Assembly (NCBI GenBank): GCA_951799405.1
Contig: OX637342.1
Location: 15,857,298 to 15,921,297, forward strand
Direction of reading: 5' to 3'
Source of the DNA: Agapetus fuscipes
Taxonomy: Eukaryota > Arthropoda > Insecta > Trichoptera > Glossosomatidae
DNA length: 64,000 nucleotides
In this document: piece by piece, positions 21,975 to 31,150 of the stretch
Layout: every line of letters begins with the position of its first letter
How positions within the stretch are numbered: the stretch's first letter is position 1
Position numbers and translations under genes: made by a program
The notes under the pieces: generated by a model
Told to the model about the DNA's origin: nothing
Databases searched by the model: none
What the model saw: only the letters and a program-made list of their open reading frames with translations

Positions 21975-23684
21975 ATGGCTAAGGTGAACATCAAGGACCT
22001 CAAAGTCTATGAGCTTAAGAATGAGCTTCTGGAGAGGGACCTGGAGACCTCAGGAGGGAAGGCGGCCTTACAGGCACGCCTCATGGAGGCCTTGGAACAG
22101 TCAGGCGAAGACCCGGCATATTTTGTCATGGCGTCTGGAGGGGACCGCGAGCGAGCCGTGGAAGAGTTTAAAACAAAGATGGCTGCCAACTTCAAGAGCT
22201 TGAGGGAAGACCTAGCTGGTTGGAAGGAGGAGAGGGCTAAAAACCTAGCCTTAAGAATGTCGGTGGACACTGATAGTGTAAAATTAAGTGATAATCAGGA
22301 TGACAAAAAGGCCGATATGTCAACTGAGGATGAGTCGTCTCAGAAGTTGGGGAAGGGAGACCTGAAGGCCAAAAACAACGGCCAGCTCAAGGTTGAGGAC
22401 GCAGCTGACAGCAAAGATGACAAAGATGATGTCAAGTCGGCTGAAAACGGCAAGAGTGACTCGGCCGAGGTGAAGGCTGACAAGGATGCGAAGGAGGAGA
22501 CGGACGCCAAGGAGGAGGATGAGGACGCCAAGGACAAGAAGAAGGCCAAGAAGGCCAACAGTGTGAAGAAGAAGCCCGCGCCCAAGAAGAAGGCGGAGGA
22601 GGCCGTGGAGGAGGCTCCCAAGAAGAAGAAGGCCGTGGAGCCGCCGGTGCCCGTGCCCGCGGGCCGGGGCATCCCCATCGACCACATCCCCGACGTGGAG
22701 GTGGCCATCTCCAGGTTCAAGATGGAGGACCTCAAGTTCCGGTACAATCAATTGTGCCGCACGAACCTCATCAAGCGCAACAAAAAGAAGTTCAAGGGCT
22801 ACGAGTTTGAGAAGGACACGCCTGAGCACAAGGCCAAGCTGGAGGAGGTGCAGAAGCTGGAGCCCAAGCAGCTGCGGACGCTGTGCGAGAAGCTGGGCTT
22901 GGACAAGAGGGGCGCGCCCACGGAGCTGGCCAGCAGGGTGGTGGGCTTCCTGCTGCTGCCAAAGCAGGCCTCCTCGCACGCCAGGGGGCTGATGAAGGAG
23001 AGGCCGGTGACTGACCGCGGCGAGGCCACGGGAGGCAGGCCCAGAAGGTCCGCTGCTGCTATTGTCAAGAGAGGTTACTCTAACGAGGAGTATGAAACAG
23101 ATCCGGAAACCAAAGTGCGGGGACCCAAAGTCAGCAGGGATGATTTAGGGGATTCAGATGGCTCGTACAACCCGAGTGGCTCCGGACAGGAGGCGGACTC
23201 TGACTTTGACCCGTCAGTGAGGGAGGGGAGCGCTCCCTCCCGCAGGCGCCGCGCCCCCGCCCGCAGGGGCTCAGCCAAGCAGAGCAAGCAGAAGGGACGA
23301 CCCAAGCATGGCGCGGCAGGAAGCCACTCAGCGAGTCAGAGGACGAGAGCAAGAGTGAGAACTCCGCTTCCGAGCAGGAGAGCGGCTCCGACAACCAAGG
23401 ATTCTGATCCTTTGACGCAGGAGCCGGCGAGCAAGCGGAGCCGAGGAGCGGTGGCTGACCGGGGACGCAAGGCGGCGCCCCCAACCAAGGAAAGGCGCCC
23501 ATGCCGGCCGCCAAGAGGAAAGCACCCCCCCCCACACCAGCCAGCATTGACGGGCAAAACCCTAAGGGGAAAATTCCGTGGAACGTCATTTTTCCTGACC
23601 ACTGGATGCAACTGTGGGTCAAACTGCCCGTACCTTCTTAAAGAAAAGACTGTTCCGGGGCGGAACAGTCTAAGGGGGGGATAA
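21975..23684 (+). CDS. SAP-domain/DEK-like fusion ORF inside the LTR element
   Basis: 569 aa without introns, ATG in an AAAAAAATGGC context. Residues about 3-40 (KDLKVYELKNELLERDLETS...ALQARL) form a SAP fold, which binds DNA and is also found at the start of some insect LTR-element Gag proteins. Residue 95 is a Met that looks like the original start of the host protein: from here the sequence is acidic and lysine-rich (about 95-215), then becomes a DEK-type double SAP module (about 240-335: DLKFRYNQL, KFKGYEFEKDT, LRTLCEKLGLDKRGAPTELA). DEK proteins bind chromatin in the nucleus. The usual DEK C-terminal domain is not seen. From about residue 450 the frame seems wrong: a Ser/Glu-rich tract lies in another frame. 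The stop overlaps the element end, just before the 3' LTR. Family call is strong for the SAP/DEK part; the Gag origin of residues 1-94 is inference. Confidence 0.8.
   Translation: MAKVNIKDLKVYELKNELLERDLETSGGKAALQARLMEALEQSGEDPAYFVMASGGDRERAVEEFKTKMAANFKSLREDLAGWKEERAKNLALRMSVDTDSVKLSDNQDDKKADMSTEDESSQKLGKGDLKAKNNGQLKVEDAADSKDDKDDVKSAENGKSDSAEVKADKDAKEETDAKEEDEDAKDKKKAKKANSVKKKPAPKKKAEEAVEEAPKKKKAVEPPVPVPAGRGIPIDHIPDVEVAISRFKMEDLKFRYNQLCRTNLIKRNKKKFKGYEFEKDTPEHKAKLEEVQKLEPKQLRTLCEKLGLDKRGAPTELASRVVGFLLLPKQASSHARGLMKERPVTDRGEATGGRPRRSAAAIVKRGYSNEEYETDPETKVRGPKVSRDDLGDSDGSYNPSGSGQEADSDFDPSVREGSAPSRRRRAPARRGSAKQSKQKGRPKHGAAGSHSASQRTRARVRTPLPSRRAAPTTKDSDPLTQEPASKRSRGAVADRGRKAAPPTKERRPCRPPRGKHPPPHQPALTGKTLRGKFRGTSFFLTTGCNCGSNCPYLLKEKTVPGRNSLRGG
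23648..23670 (+). other. Perfect hairpin before the polypurine tract
   Basis: GACTGTTCCG, loop GGG, CGGAACAGTC: a 10-bp perfect stem ending directly at the purine tract. It could fold in the RNA or in cDNA. It lies inside the ORF tail and would look accidental as coding sequence. Confidence 0.8.
23671..23684 (+). promoter_or_regulatory. Polypurine tract
   Basis: TAAGGGGGGGATAA sits directly before the 3' LTR TGTAACG, as expected for the plus-strand primer of an LTR element. Confidence 0.8.
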
Positions 23685-24138
23685 TGTAACGAAATACACT
23701 GGTAGATGTTTATTGGTGTACGTGTGTTTTGAGAGAATGTTCTGGCCCAGACGATTGTAATTGTAAGGTGTGTATGTAGGTAGGAAATGGACTCTTCATG
23801 AAATAAATATGTCCAGAATCGTCTATACAACTGTGGTAGTGGAACTTTCTAGGGCAGGCTAGAATGGCCCCTAGGTTCCGCTATAAGAAGGGCGACATTC
23901 GGCTGAAGGGAGTCAGTCTTTCGAAGCACTCACACAGTGGAATATCTAGTTACTAGGGCGACCAATATGGTGTAAAATAAATGTAATCTGTACGAAATAA
24001 ATAAGTGTGTTAAAATAAATCTGTTAGAATAAGTCTGTTAAAAATAAATCTATTGTAAGAAAGTCTGTGTAATAAACTGTATGGCTAACTTGTGTTAAAC
24101 TTGTGTTTTAATTAAAAGAACCCAGGAAAAACGTAACA
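23685..24138 (+). repeat. 3' LTR of the DEK-carrying element
   Basis: 454 bp, same length and boundaries as the 5' LTR; contains the same TATAAGA (23882) and TCAGT (23913). Followed by GTAT. Confidence 0.93.
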
Positions 24139-24142
24139 GTAT
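24139..24142. repeat. Target site duplication, right (GTAT)
   Basis: Matches 21076-21079. Confidence 0.85.
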
Positions 24143-24327
24143 CTAATACTGAGAACCGCCCTCAGCCCATCTCTATCCTGTAACTCAAGTGTTAAACTTT
24201 GCGTATGCGTTTACCAAAAAATGCATAGAAAACAAGACAGCACCTCTAATGAACCGTTCAGTTTCTGTATATTTTATGGAACTTCAAATTTACGTTTAGT
24301 TTTATACTTGATGCACTGAACGGGGCA

Positions 24328-24712
24328 AGATAGAATGGCACAGTGACAAAACGGCACGTGACAGAATGACACATGACAGAACAGCACATGAAAAAACAAC
24401 ACAGAAAATATGTACCTATGACAAAACAACACAAGGACAAAATATCACATGACAAAACATAACATATCGAAAACGGCGCATGAAAAAACATCACATGATA
24501 GAACGACTTTCTTGTGATGTTTTGTCATAGTGATTTTTTGTCATGTGTTGTCCTGTCATGTGTCGTTCGGTCATGTGTCGTCCTTTCTTGTGTCGTCCTT
24601 TCCTGTGTCGTTATGTCAAGCGTCGTTCTGTCATGTCTCGTTTGTCATGTGTCGTTATGTCCCTGTGTCGTTCTGTCATGTATCGTTTTGTCACTGTGTC
24701 GTTCCATCATGT
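24328..24712. mobile_element. Foldback-type locus F2 built of 15-bp units
   Basis: Left arm 24328-24504 in units like CACAGTGACAAAACGG and ACATGACAGAACAGC. The right arm 24505-24712 holds complementary units (TGTGTCGTTCTGTCA). The outer ends pair (ATAGAATGGCACAGTGACAA against TTGTCACTGTGTCGTTCCAT). Unlike F1 there is almost no central spacer, so the whole locus could form one long stem. Confidence 0.7.
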
Positions 24713-25127
24713 AACCGCACTGAGCAGTCCCTGCCTCCCCGGTCGATGGCGGAAGCGATGGCTTATCCAGCGATTTGTTTTTCTATTGCATAAAAAAAGA
24801 TTGTTCTGCGAACTCCCCCAACCCCACCCCATCCCACCCCCGTACCGCCTCCTTCCAGCCCTTTGTGTGGATAATCTAAGCAGACTCCCAAATAGAATTC
24901 CGCCTCGAGCCTTTTATACGTGAGCCTCCATTCATTGTTTCAGGTTCTGCTTCTTTCTTCCATTTTTTCTATCGATTCACTCTCTTAAAAATCCTTTCAA
25001 GACGCAGAACAGAGTTTTGTGTTTACTTTGATCTACCTATTTAAGTAACTATACTTACAGGCGCGTGCATAGGGTATAGGCAAATACATTTCACAATTAA
25101 AAAAACCCTCACATTCCTTTAATATAA
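24713..25127. other. Spacer, no gene seen
   Basis: C-rich run near 24815-24850, otherwise AT-rich. No supported gene. Confidence 0.4.
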
Positions 25128-25370
25128 CTTATAACGCGACTGACCACTCATACTGTAAAAAAATGGTTCACTTTGCCAATGTCACCCCTGTTTTAGGGAA
25201 GGACTGCAAGAGTTGCAGGGCTTATGTTTATTTGAGATTGGATTTTTATATTGTAGGTCCACATGCGGCATGTGTTAGCGCGAAATTATACATGTCTGCT
25301 TGTGGGAATGCATTAATTATAAATCTTAAATGATATATATCTTTGCAGCTTAGATTAGGTTAGATTAGAT
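25128..25370 (+). repeat. R250 copy
   Basis: Damaged head (CTTATAACGCGACTGACCAC), then the complete body to CTTTGCAGCTTAGATTAGG with TTAGA pentamers at the end. Confidence 0.8.
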
Positions 25371-25716
25371 TTGAAATTTACTAAAGTGCTAACGATGGCT
25401 CCAATCGAACATAAATTTTAAATCTAAATATCAAGCGCAAATTAATGTTTTTTTTACCATGTATTGCCCATATTGCCTACCTATTAGGCGCATGTATGGG
25501 ATGCACGCCACTGCTATACTCGTTTAATACGTACTGGATTTTTTTACCAAAAAAAGGGAACCTTTGTTTAGTGATGCCAGTTTTGTATATTTTAACTGAA
25601 ATCGGAATAAGTTTTATTTTTCCGTTTTTAAATATTAATTAAAAACAAGCTTTTGTACAAAAAAACACTCCCTAAGAGCCCTCTGCAAGCTATCTCAAGC
25701 ATTTATAAAGCAAGAC

Positions 25717-25840
25717 CTTGACTAGGTTGGTATAAGGCTGACTACTCATACTGTAAAAAAACACTTTACCAATCTTTTGTTAAAGTGTAGGGCTCACGTT
25801 TATTTGAGACTTGGATTTTAATTTGTAAGCATTTGTAAGC
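25717..25840 (+). repeat. R250 fragment, 5' half
   Basis: CCTTGACTAGGTTGGTATAAGG to TTGAGACTTGGATTTTAATT; the centre is shortened. Confidence 0.65.
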
Positions 25841-26030
25841 ATCTCAATGATAAAGTCATTTAAATTGTCATAAAATTGAATAAGTGACTTATAATCTAAC
25901 ATGGGTTTCTCAGATAAATGCACTTTTTTCCTATTTTATACGAGAAAAAACACAAAAAAAGTGTAAATGCCTGTAGCTAAGAAATTGTCATAAGCATTAC
26001 CTTATATTCACTATCTATGAAAAGTTATCC

Positions 26031-26140
26031 TAATCTAATCTACCTTGCCGTCCTTCCCTGAAACAGGGGTGACATTGGCAAAGTGAACAATTTTTACAGC
26101 ATGGGTGGTCAGCCGCATACCAACCTATAAGTCAAGGAAC
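26031..26140 (-). repeat. R250 fragment with internal deletion
   Basis: TAATCTAATCTACC jumps to CTTGCCGTCCTTCCCTG and continues to ACCTATAAGTCAAGGAAC. Confidence 0.75.
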
Positions 26141-26619
26141 ACACAATGTCATTTTTATCCACGATTTCTCAAATCAGTGAATCAGCACTCATTCAGTTTT
26201 ACCTTTAAGGGGGGGGTGTATAAAAACAACGCTCTGGCTTCACACTTCAAAAAACATAATAATTTCATTATTTTCTATCAAAAAAATGCATGGCCACACT
26301 ACGTTTCAACACTTTCCAGCAGAATCAGTTGCTTTTATACTGGATCAATAATCCACAACTTCTCCGGCTTATAAATTTCTTCGCAGATTATTTGCGTACT
26401 TGTGCCAGAGAGCTTTTTAAATTCCGCTCCTCTCTCCACCATTCCAGATATTGCAAAGTTTTCGGCTTAAATTTTGCAAGTTTCAGTTCTCCATCCCCCT
26501 TACCCTCTTCCCTTATGTATTTCAACACCTTGTTCGCAAAATCCCACCCCGATTCGCGCCACCCCTTATTCTACAAAGACGCCATTTTTGGTTGGAAAAT
26601 AAGAACGGCTAGTCGTAAT

Positions 26620-26695
26620 ATTGTAACAATGAGGTACGCACATAAATTGATTTAGATAAAATCGTGTCATCACGCGGCTGGGTTGCTAGGGAAAA
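26620..26695 (-). repeat. Unclassified repeat shared with 40085 and 43125
   Basis: GTGTCATCACGCGGCTGGGTTGC is the complement of motifs at 40095-40120 and 43130-43155. Confidence 0.45.
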
Positions 26696-26947
26696 GGCGT
26701 AGAAATATTTTGTTATTGGAGGGTAATACAATAGTGACGTTTTCTCGCCGAGAAAAAAGTTAAAAATTCAAATCCTTTATACTCGATTTTTTAATTAAAA
26801 TAAGGCACTAAATACCACGTACTGTAAACGATAGTTTGTACCATAATACAAGGGAAAATGGGGGCGTCGTATCTATTTGTTGACATACATCTACTATCTT
26901 ACGTACACATAATGAATTTCATAAATTTTACATGACTAATAATAAAT

Positions 26948-27015
26948 AATATTAGGATGATTTATTTGGTGAGCGCTGTTTTTGTGTGTATCACACCTCA
27001 AGAGCCCTGTCATGG
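26948..27015 (-). repeat. SINE-B 3' end
   Basis: AATATTAGGATGATTTATTTGG, GTGTGTATCACACCTCAAG: the complement of the SINE-B tail, bordered by ATT-rich sequence. Confidence 0.7.
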
Positions 27016-27731
27016 ATGGAATCAAATATTTGAATTAAGAACTTTTTCTCAGCTGGTAAACATCACAATTCTATACGAGAATGATACTCAGCAACCAATA
27101 CCAACATATTTGTTTACTTTTTCTCTATTTACCCGGGCCTTGAGACATCACAATTTTATTGTCAATTCAATTTGTTCTGATTCCACTATCTATCTATTTG
27201 TACATTTTTTTCTTAGCATTAATATGCCTAAAATAACATTAATTTGTACATTTGTTATACATACATTTTTTCAGATGTAGGTAGATACATAATAACAAAA
27301 ATATGTAAAAGAAAATCTTAAGATTAATCAACTTATTTGACTTAAATTTATTCTTTTTTAATGACTGTTCTCACAAAATGCAGTTATTTTTCTATTCATA
27401 TTTTTCTACAGTTGTTTTGAAAATAAAAATAAAAATGCTTTATGCATATCTCGGTCATTCATAATAATTTATTCATTGTCAGTTGTCATAATTATCACAT
27501 ATCTGTTCCCTCCACTGGGCTAATCCATTCTCCACTGAACATTTACATACTGGTTTCTCCGAAGAAGCTCAAATACAGATAAATGAGCTTCTGAAAGTGA
27601 AGCCCGTGTCCTGCAGTGAACTGAGATGACGGTTAATAATATCATTGTGTACCATGATGAAAAACAAACATTCCCTGTGTACAGTTATGGGCAACCTTTG
27701 ACTACTTATATTTTGCTTTTTTTTTATTTAG
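27016..27731. other. Intergenic, no gene seen
   Basis: AT-rich spacer without recognised repeat or coding region. Confidence 0.5.
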
Positions 27732-27893
27732 CAGTCCATCCAGCATTTACAGCAACTGTGTCTTATTTGAGAATTGGTGGTTTGTAACGTAAAACCAAGC
27801 TCTTAAAGAGTCTGTTCGATAGCTCAGTTGGTAGAATGCTTGCACTCTATGCCGAGAGCAAGGGTTTGATCCCCACCAGTTGAGTCAGAAATG
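27732..27893 (+). repeat. Dimeric SINE copy (SINE-B body joined to SINE-A head)
   Basis: AGTCCATCCAGCATTTACAGC, then CCAAGCTCTTAAAGAGTCTG and a SINE-A head GATAGCTCAGTTGGTAGAATG with B box AGGGTTTGATCC. Same joint as at 20880-20910 and 59735-59765. Confidence 0.75.
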
Positions 27894-27949
27894 ATTTCCA
27901 ACGGTTCGTCTAATATTCGATTTTTTTTAACTGCCAAACTTAAGTTGCG

Positions 27950-28040
27950 TCTCCACTTTTTTTCTGTCTTTGTATACCTCTTTCATCTCTACAACATTCA
28001 TCACTTTCCTCATACAAACTCTTCTCTTATTCTCACTAGT
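27950..28040 (-). repeat. LINE 3' fragment
   Basis: CGTCTCCACTTTTTTTCTG, TATACCTCTTTCATCTCTAC and CTCTTCTCTTATTCTCACT match 45588-45680 closely. Confidence 0.65.
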
Positions 28041-28059
28041 AAGTAAATATTTTTATCCT

Positions 28060-28234
28060 GAAGCGCTATTCTGCTAAATTACTAAAGACCTAAAGGTGAC
28101 GTGATAGCAATTTGTGTCCAAAAATAAAGTGCAACTACTGTGATTTTTTATCTATGGAGTACTTTCGCAAGCGCTAGAACACACCGACTTGGATTGATAT
28201 CCAAAGTGTAAGGAATTTAGCAGAATAACGCTTC
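28060..28234. mobile_element. MITE-like element, family M3, copy 1
   Basis: Terminal inverted repeats GAAGCGCTATTCTGCTAAATT and AATTTAGCAGAATAACGCTTC. Interior contains GGATTGATATCCAAAGTG and CTTTCGCAAGCGCTAG. No coding capacity. Further copies at 34360 and 42200. Confidence 0.75.
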
Positions 28235-28312
28235 TGGTGCACATGCCAATGTTTACTCATCAACTATGGGTGTCCAAGCACAATGGAGCGTGCACGATAT
28301 GTTTCCGTTGGC

Positions 28313-28440
28313 ATTGTTGCCGGGATTAGTTTTGTCCTCGGCCGGAATCGAACCCGCTGCCCTGCCACTAATCCTCTCGCCTGTGAGGATTATGGGAGAT
28401 GTGGAGCGACAGCCATTATCCCAACGACAATGCTAATATA
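28313..28440 (-). repeat. Possible tRNA-headed SINE
   Basis: The minus strand contains GGCAGCGGGTTCGATTCCGG, a good B box, with TTAGTGGCAGGGCAG upstream. Only one copy in the window, so the class is uncertain. Confidence 0.35.
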
Positions 28441-28551
28441 CTACTAAACGATCGACACCTCAGAAACGCACCTATGCCTGTATCAATTTAGTAGATAAGT
28501 ACACGAATAGCGAAGTTCATAAAAATACCATTATTAATTCTGATTTATTTA

Positions 28552-28625
28552 GTGTGGGCTGTTTTTGTGTAAATCACAACTCAAAAGCCCATTGCAGGCT
28601 CGGTCGTCGCTGTAAAAAACGCGTA
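28552..28625 (-). repeat. SINE-B 3' fragment
   Basis: GGGCTGTTTTTGTGTAAATCAC, CTCGGTCGTCGCTGTAAAAA: complement of the SINE-B 3' half. Confidence 0.65.
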
Positions 28626-28644
28626 TTTTTTTTAAATAGATTTA

Positions 28645-28886
28645 TTCCTTGACTTGGTCAGTTGGTATGAGGCTGACCACCAATACTGAAAAAAAAATGG
28701 TTCACTTTGCCCATTTCACCACTGTTTCAGTAAAGGTCGGCAAAAGATGCAGGGTTTGTCTTCATTTAAGGTTTGGATTTTAATTTGTAAGTAAACACTT
28801 AGCATTCGTATGCGCGAATTTACACGTGTCTATTTGTGAGCATGCATTTGAGTTTTGAATGCTAATATGCAGCTTAGATTATAGAT
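28645..28886 (+). repeat. R250 copy, full length
   Basis: TTCCTTGACTTGGTCAGTTGG to ATGCAGCTTAGATTATAG. Confidence 0.8.
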
Positions 28887-29008
28887 TACAGATTATTACC
28901 TCAAAATCCTTACGGGCTCGCACCAATAGATACAATCAATTCGTGGATAGCTTTTTTAAGAACCCTTTGATATTTGCTGAGAAAAAATTAACTCGCGATG
29001 CCATAATC

Positions 29009-29271
29009 TATAATCTAAGTTGCAAGGATATATTCCTTTAAAGTTCTCAAATGCATGCCCACAAACAAAAACGTGTAGTTCACGCTTACAAATGCAGAAT
29101 GTGTACCTACTTACAAATAAAATCCAAACCTCAAATGAACATAAGCCCTACAACTTTTGCCGACCTTCCCTGACACAGATGTGACATTGGCAAAGTGAAC
29201 CATTTTTTACAGTATGGGTGGTCAGCCTCATACCAACCTATAAGTCAAGGCACCAACCTATAAGTCAAGGA
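29009..29271 (-). repeat. R250 copy, full length, duplicated end
   Basis: CTATAATCTAAGTTGCAAGG to CACCAACCTATAAGTCAAGG; the last 20 bases occur twice in tandem (29232-29251 and 29252-29271). Confidence 0.85.
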
Positions 29272-29822
29272 AATGCACTCGGCGCAAATTCCAAAGACAA
29301 GAAAATCGCGACGTCACACAGTCGTCTTTCTAGAGAAAAGACTATCGAATATCTTATTATTGGTTGCTAAGGATCCTAATTACTTAGACGTGTGACATTT
29401 TCCAACCAAAAGAAATAAAGTTTCACATTTTGAGCTGATTCCTTTGCAGATTGTTTATGAATAAGGTTTAGATAAAGATTTTCAAACCTCCCTTATCAGA
29501 TTAAAATACGGGGAAGATTTTCGATTTCTTCAGTTGGCAGTGTTGCCATTTGAGTTATAATCCAACGTCAGAAATAATCTTCTATGTGACATTTTCTCTT
29601 CTGAAAGCTGTTTATGGTGTTTAAAAGGATTAGCTCATTTCCAGAATACAAATATTATATTTCTAAGAAAATATTGCACTGTAATCTTTGTAGCGGCAAC
29701 CGAAAATAAACGAAAAAGATTTAAAAAATACCCATCCTGCAAATTCTACTAATAATCTTTAATTTAAGTTACCCATACAATATACATATTATCATTTAAG
29801 ATTCATATTTAATGTGTGTCTA
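29272..29822. other. Spacer, no gene seen
   Basis: About 550 bp of AT-rich sequence, nothing recognised. Confidence 0.45.
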
Positions 29823-30082
29823 CAATCTAATCTTATCTAATCTAAGTTGCAAAGATATGTTACATTGGAGATTCACATTACATGCATTTTCACAAGCAGA
29901 CACGTACAAGTTCGGGCTTGCACATGCCGCATGTGAACCTACAACATAAAAACCAAATCTCAAATGGACATACACCCTGCAACTCTTGCCGTCCTTCCCT
30001 GAAACAGGGGTGACATTGGCAAAGTGAATCAAATTTTTACAGCATGGGTGGGCAGCTGCATACCAACCTATAAGTCAAGGAA
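29823..30082 (-). repeat. R250 copy, full length
   Basis: CAATCTAATCTTATCTAATCTAAG to ATACCAACCTATAAGTCAAGG. Confidence 0.85.
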
Positions 30083-30266
30083 CTTGTCTACAATTAGACA
30101 CAGATAAGCAGTTTGACTTTCATAGGCTGCATGTCACAAATTAAAAACCCAAATCATAAGCCATGTAACTCTTTACGACATTCTCAGACACAGGAGTGAC
30201 ATTGGTTAGTGAACCATTTTTTACAGTATGGGTTGTCAGCCTTAAAAGCAACCAATAAGTCGAGGA
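30083..30266 (-). repeat. R250 copy, old and diverged
   Basis: ACACAGGAGTGACATTGG, CATTTTTTACAGTATGGG and AACCAATAAGTCGAGG show the family order with many substitutions. It directly follows the previous copy in the same orientation. Confidence 0.65.
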
Positions 30267-30772
30267 ACTTGCTTGTAAAAAATTAAAAGTTCAAAGGTTA
30301 TTTACTCCAAAATTATAGATTTTTTTTTTCCAAAAAAAAATACTTATTACATACCTACCTACAATAAAGAAATAATAAGACAGGAATCTTTGCAAAGGAA
30401 AATAAATTTCAATAAAAACCGTTACTAACCGAACCGTTCAAAAATATTTTTCAACTCCTTAGGGGTCTACAATGTATGTTTTTGTCCCCAGCTTTTAAGG
30501 ACCACAAATTGGGATTTAAAAAACCAAAAAAAAGCTCCGTATTGACGCCAGACCACAATGCCAAAAACCAATCCCAACAAGCGTATCTCACCTCAAGGGT
30601 CCCATCTCTCAAATATTATCACACAGGGGTCCATTCAATATTTTAACTGAAAATATGGACCCAGTATTGTAGACTTGTAAGTATTATATTACCAATAGGA
30701 GGTTTGCATTAAGGGGGGTTTTAATGTTGCGATCGCTCTAGGGCCCCCAAAAAATATTGTTGTGTTGTAAGG
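30267..30772. other. Spacer, no gene seen
   Basis: About 500 bp, A-rich, nothing recognised. Confidence 0.45.
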
Positions 30773-31012
30773 GTTTAAAAAGTCTTCAAATTAAAAAAAA
30801 ACTGGTTGTCTTTACAGGATATTTATTTTATCCTTAGATTTATTTAACAATTTATATTTCTTTTTAACAATTCACATTTATGGTTTAGCAATTTACATTT
30901 ATGTCACAGTTGGTGTTCACTTACAATGTCTTTCTTGTTCAAAAGCAGAGCGTCATATATAGACTGACTCCTGCAAGCCGCTTGCAGCCCAAAGGTTAAG
31001 GAATTCGTTAAA
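30773..31012 (+). repeat. LTR-like repeat, copy 2
   Basis: Begins TGTTGTAAGGGTTTAAAAAG; shares TCTTCAAATTAAAAAAAAACTGG, AGCAATTTACATTTATG and TGCAAGCCGCTTGC with 18808-19040. A short internal tandem (AACAATTTATATTTC, AACAATTCACATTTA) is extra. Confidence 0.45.
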
Positions 31013-31031
31013 AAGCAACAAATATTTGATG

Positions 31032-31150
31032 TCGGTGGTATAGCGCAGTGGATCAAGACGGTAACTTTAACTAGGGTTCAAGTCACGTCGGGCCCCTGTA
31101 CAATAACTTTGACCCTGATTCAACAGACGTCATTGGGTTAATAATAATTG
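31032..31150 (+). repeat. SINE-C copy
   Basis: GGTGGTATAGCGCAGTGGATC is an A-box region and CTAGGGTTCAAGTCACG a B-box region, followed by ACTTTGACCCTGATTCAAC. Confidence 0.6.

Larger units (their letters stand above)
21080..24138 (+). mobile_element. LTR retroelement carrying a DEK-like host gene
   Basis: 3059 bp flanked by GTAT. It has 454-bp TG...CA LTRs (21080-21533 and 23685-24138) that differ at two positions I can see, a primer-site-like sequence right after the 5' LTR, a purine tract right before the 3' LTR, a 441-bp leader and one ORF (21975-23684). No protease, reverse transcriptase, RNase H or integrase motif is present, so it must have been mobilised by enzymes from another element. 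The ORF joins a SAP-domain start to a DEK-family chromatin protein. The internal part is clearly G+C-rich against AT-rich LTRs and flanks. LTR similarity implies a recent insertion. Confidence 0.9.

Noticed and set aside
22320..22979. Long minus-strand ORF of 219 codons opposite the DEK-like gene
   Set aside because: Shadow of the G+C-rich lysine/glutamate code; leucine-rich low-complexity translation without domain.
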